The translations under genes were made by a program, and so were the position numbers. From NCBI RefSeq assembly GCF_014196915.1, contig NZ_JACIEP010000014.1:1-64000 (forward strand): a stretch of DNA of 64,000 bases, given 5' to 3'. This document shows positions 63,131 to 64,000 of this stretch, in pieces. Position 1 is the stretch's first letter. Every line of letters starts with the position of its first letter. The notes below the pieces were generated by a model, which did not search any database, was not told where the DNA came from, and was given only the letters and a program-made list of their open reading frames with translations. Origin of the DNA: Dysgonomonas hofstadii. Lineage in GTDB: Bacteria > Bacteroidota > Bacteroidia > Bacteroidales > Dysgonomonadaceae.

Positions 63131-64000
63131 ATGAAAAAGATATCATCACTTTTATTTACCCTCTTCACTTTGTTTACTGGTTATACCTATAGCCAGCAAA
63201 CCCTTCCCACAGACCTGAACAAGCTGTATGAAATCACCGACAAACAGTTTGTCGATCTGCGCCACAAACCTGCGCCCGTTATCGGTGTATCGGCTTCACG
63301 AGGAAGCCATGGCGGTTCTATTGTTTCTGGGACTTATATAGAGTCCATACTGAAAGCGGGGGGCATACCCCTGATTATCCCTGTAATGACCGATGGAGTG
63401 GTTTTACGTGATATAATAAAACAAATCGACGGACTGGTAATGGTTGGCGGCGACGATGTGAATCCATCATATTATAACGAAAAGGCCATACCGGAAATAA
63501 ATGAAATAGATTCGATACGTGATGTTTACGATCTTGTATTGCTCAAACTGGTTACCGACCGCAATATTCCCGTACTGGGCATTTGCCGGGGCGAACAGCT
63601 TATGAATGTGGCATTCGGAGGTACACTTTATCAGGATATTCCGTTACAGGTGAAAAACAGTAGTATAAAGCACAAGCAAACCGAACCTCGGGAAATAGGG
63701 ACACATGATATTCAGATAGAAAGAGATTCGAAACTGGCGTCTATCCTTGGCGTTGCTGAATATAAGGTGAATTCATACCACCATCAGGCAGTCCGGAAAG
63801 TAGCCCCCGGATTCCGTGTGGTAGCTAAATCACCCGACGGTATCATAGAAGCAATAGAAGCCTACCCCAATCGTTCGATACTCGGCGTACAATGGCACCC
63901 CGAAAGCCATGCGGCGGCAGGCGATACGACTATGCTGAAGCTCTTTAAGTTCATTGTCAGCGAAGCCGAAACATTTCGCAAAGCAAAAGAGTTGCATAAC
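63131..64000 (+). CDS. Gamma-glutamyl-gamma-aminobutyrate hydrolase-like amidase (peptidase C26), partial
   Basis: The frame is open from ATG 63131 to the window end (290 codons), so the C-terminus is missing. It begins with a signal peptide (about 1-21), unusual for this mostly cytoplasmic class I glutamine-amidotransferase-like family and suggesting a periplasmic enzyme. GLVMVGGDDVNPSYY forms the oxyanion strand, LGICRGEQLMNVAFGG holds nucleophile Cys152, and VQWHPESH holds the catalytic His and Glu. It hydrolyses gamma-glutamyl amide bonds; the substrate is unknown. It is divergent from pstS. Confidence 0.88.
   Translation, partial: MKKISSLLFTLFTLFTGYTYSQQTLPTDLNKLYEITDKQFVDLRHKPAPVIGVSASRGSHGGSIVSGTYIESILKAGGIPLIIPVMTDGVVLRDIIKQIDGLVMVGGDDVNPSYYNEKAIPEINEIDSIRDVYDLVLLKLVTDRNIPVLGICRGEQLMNVAFGGTLYQDIPLQVKNSSIKHKQTEPREIGTHDIQIERDSKLASILGVAEYKVNSYHHQAVRKVAPGFRVVAKSPDGIIEAIEAYPNRSILGVQWHPESHAAAGDTTMLKLFKFIVSEAETFRKAKELHN

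Overview
The window is from a low-GC member of the Bacteroidota, most likely a Dysgonomonas-like Bacteroidales. The evidence is TAnnTTTG-type -7 promoter elements, Mfa/FimA-type fimbrillin, a DPP7-type S46 peptidase, DUF4494 and DUF3943 proteins, BfmA/BtgA-type mobilization genes and many short lipoproteins. The genus is an inference; the phylum and order are well supported.

Layout. Positions 1-2580 are the decayed right end of an integrative element lying against tRNA-Arg(TCT): a chimeric IS481-transposase/integrase fragment, two unknown small genes (one broken by an amber codon) and a tyrosine recombinase without the usual first catalytic Arg. Positions 2729-10346 are core chromosome: Nudix hydrolase, trhO, yjbQ-like, hemW, acyl-CoA ligase and dnaK. 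Positions 10343-27000 are a 16.66-kb integrative and mobilizable element (IME). It is inserted into the last codons of dnaK and bounded by a 15-bp direct repeat that rebuilds the dnaK 3' end; the original dnaK terminator now lies beyond the right repeat at 27026. The IME holds an integration module (double-HTH protein, integrase), a membrane protein, a HEPN-like protein, a replication/mobilization module (HTH, winged helix, DnaC-like ATPase, BfmA-like protein, relaxase), an XRE-Fic pair, a tightly coupled methyltransferase-helicase-GIY-YIG nuclease operon, and metallophosphoesterase, Bro-N and DUF3781 genes.

Positions 27189-39000 carry a lipoprotein, dpp7, a polysaccharide flippase and a surface locus: AraC regulator, fimbrillin, HTH regulator and three tandem paralogous secreted proteins. 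Positions 39151-39371 hold a probable MITE with a very long internal palindrome. Positions 39436-55791 are mostly housekeeping: cmk-ispH, pfkA, htpG, an ECF sigma factor, DUF4494, YggS, oxyR, OmpH, a 470-bp non-coding element with terminal inverted repeats, a CNNM-type transporter, DUF3943, a TetR/SMR pair with duplicated operators, tRNA-His, a dicarboxylate-type symporter and rluF. Positions 55802-62849 (minus strand) are a complete phosphate regulon, pstS-pstC-pstA-pstB-phoU-phoB-phoR, with unusual word-repeats in its intergenic gaps. A peptidase C26 gene runs off the right edge.

The strongest items for follow-up are the dnaK-targeting IME with its three-gene methyltransferase/helicase/nuclease cargo, the helically phased repeat arrays in front of two of its DNA-binding genes, and matching sigma54-like -24/-12 promoters in front of both chaperone genes, dnaK and htpG.
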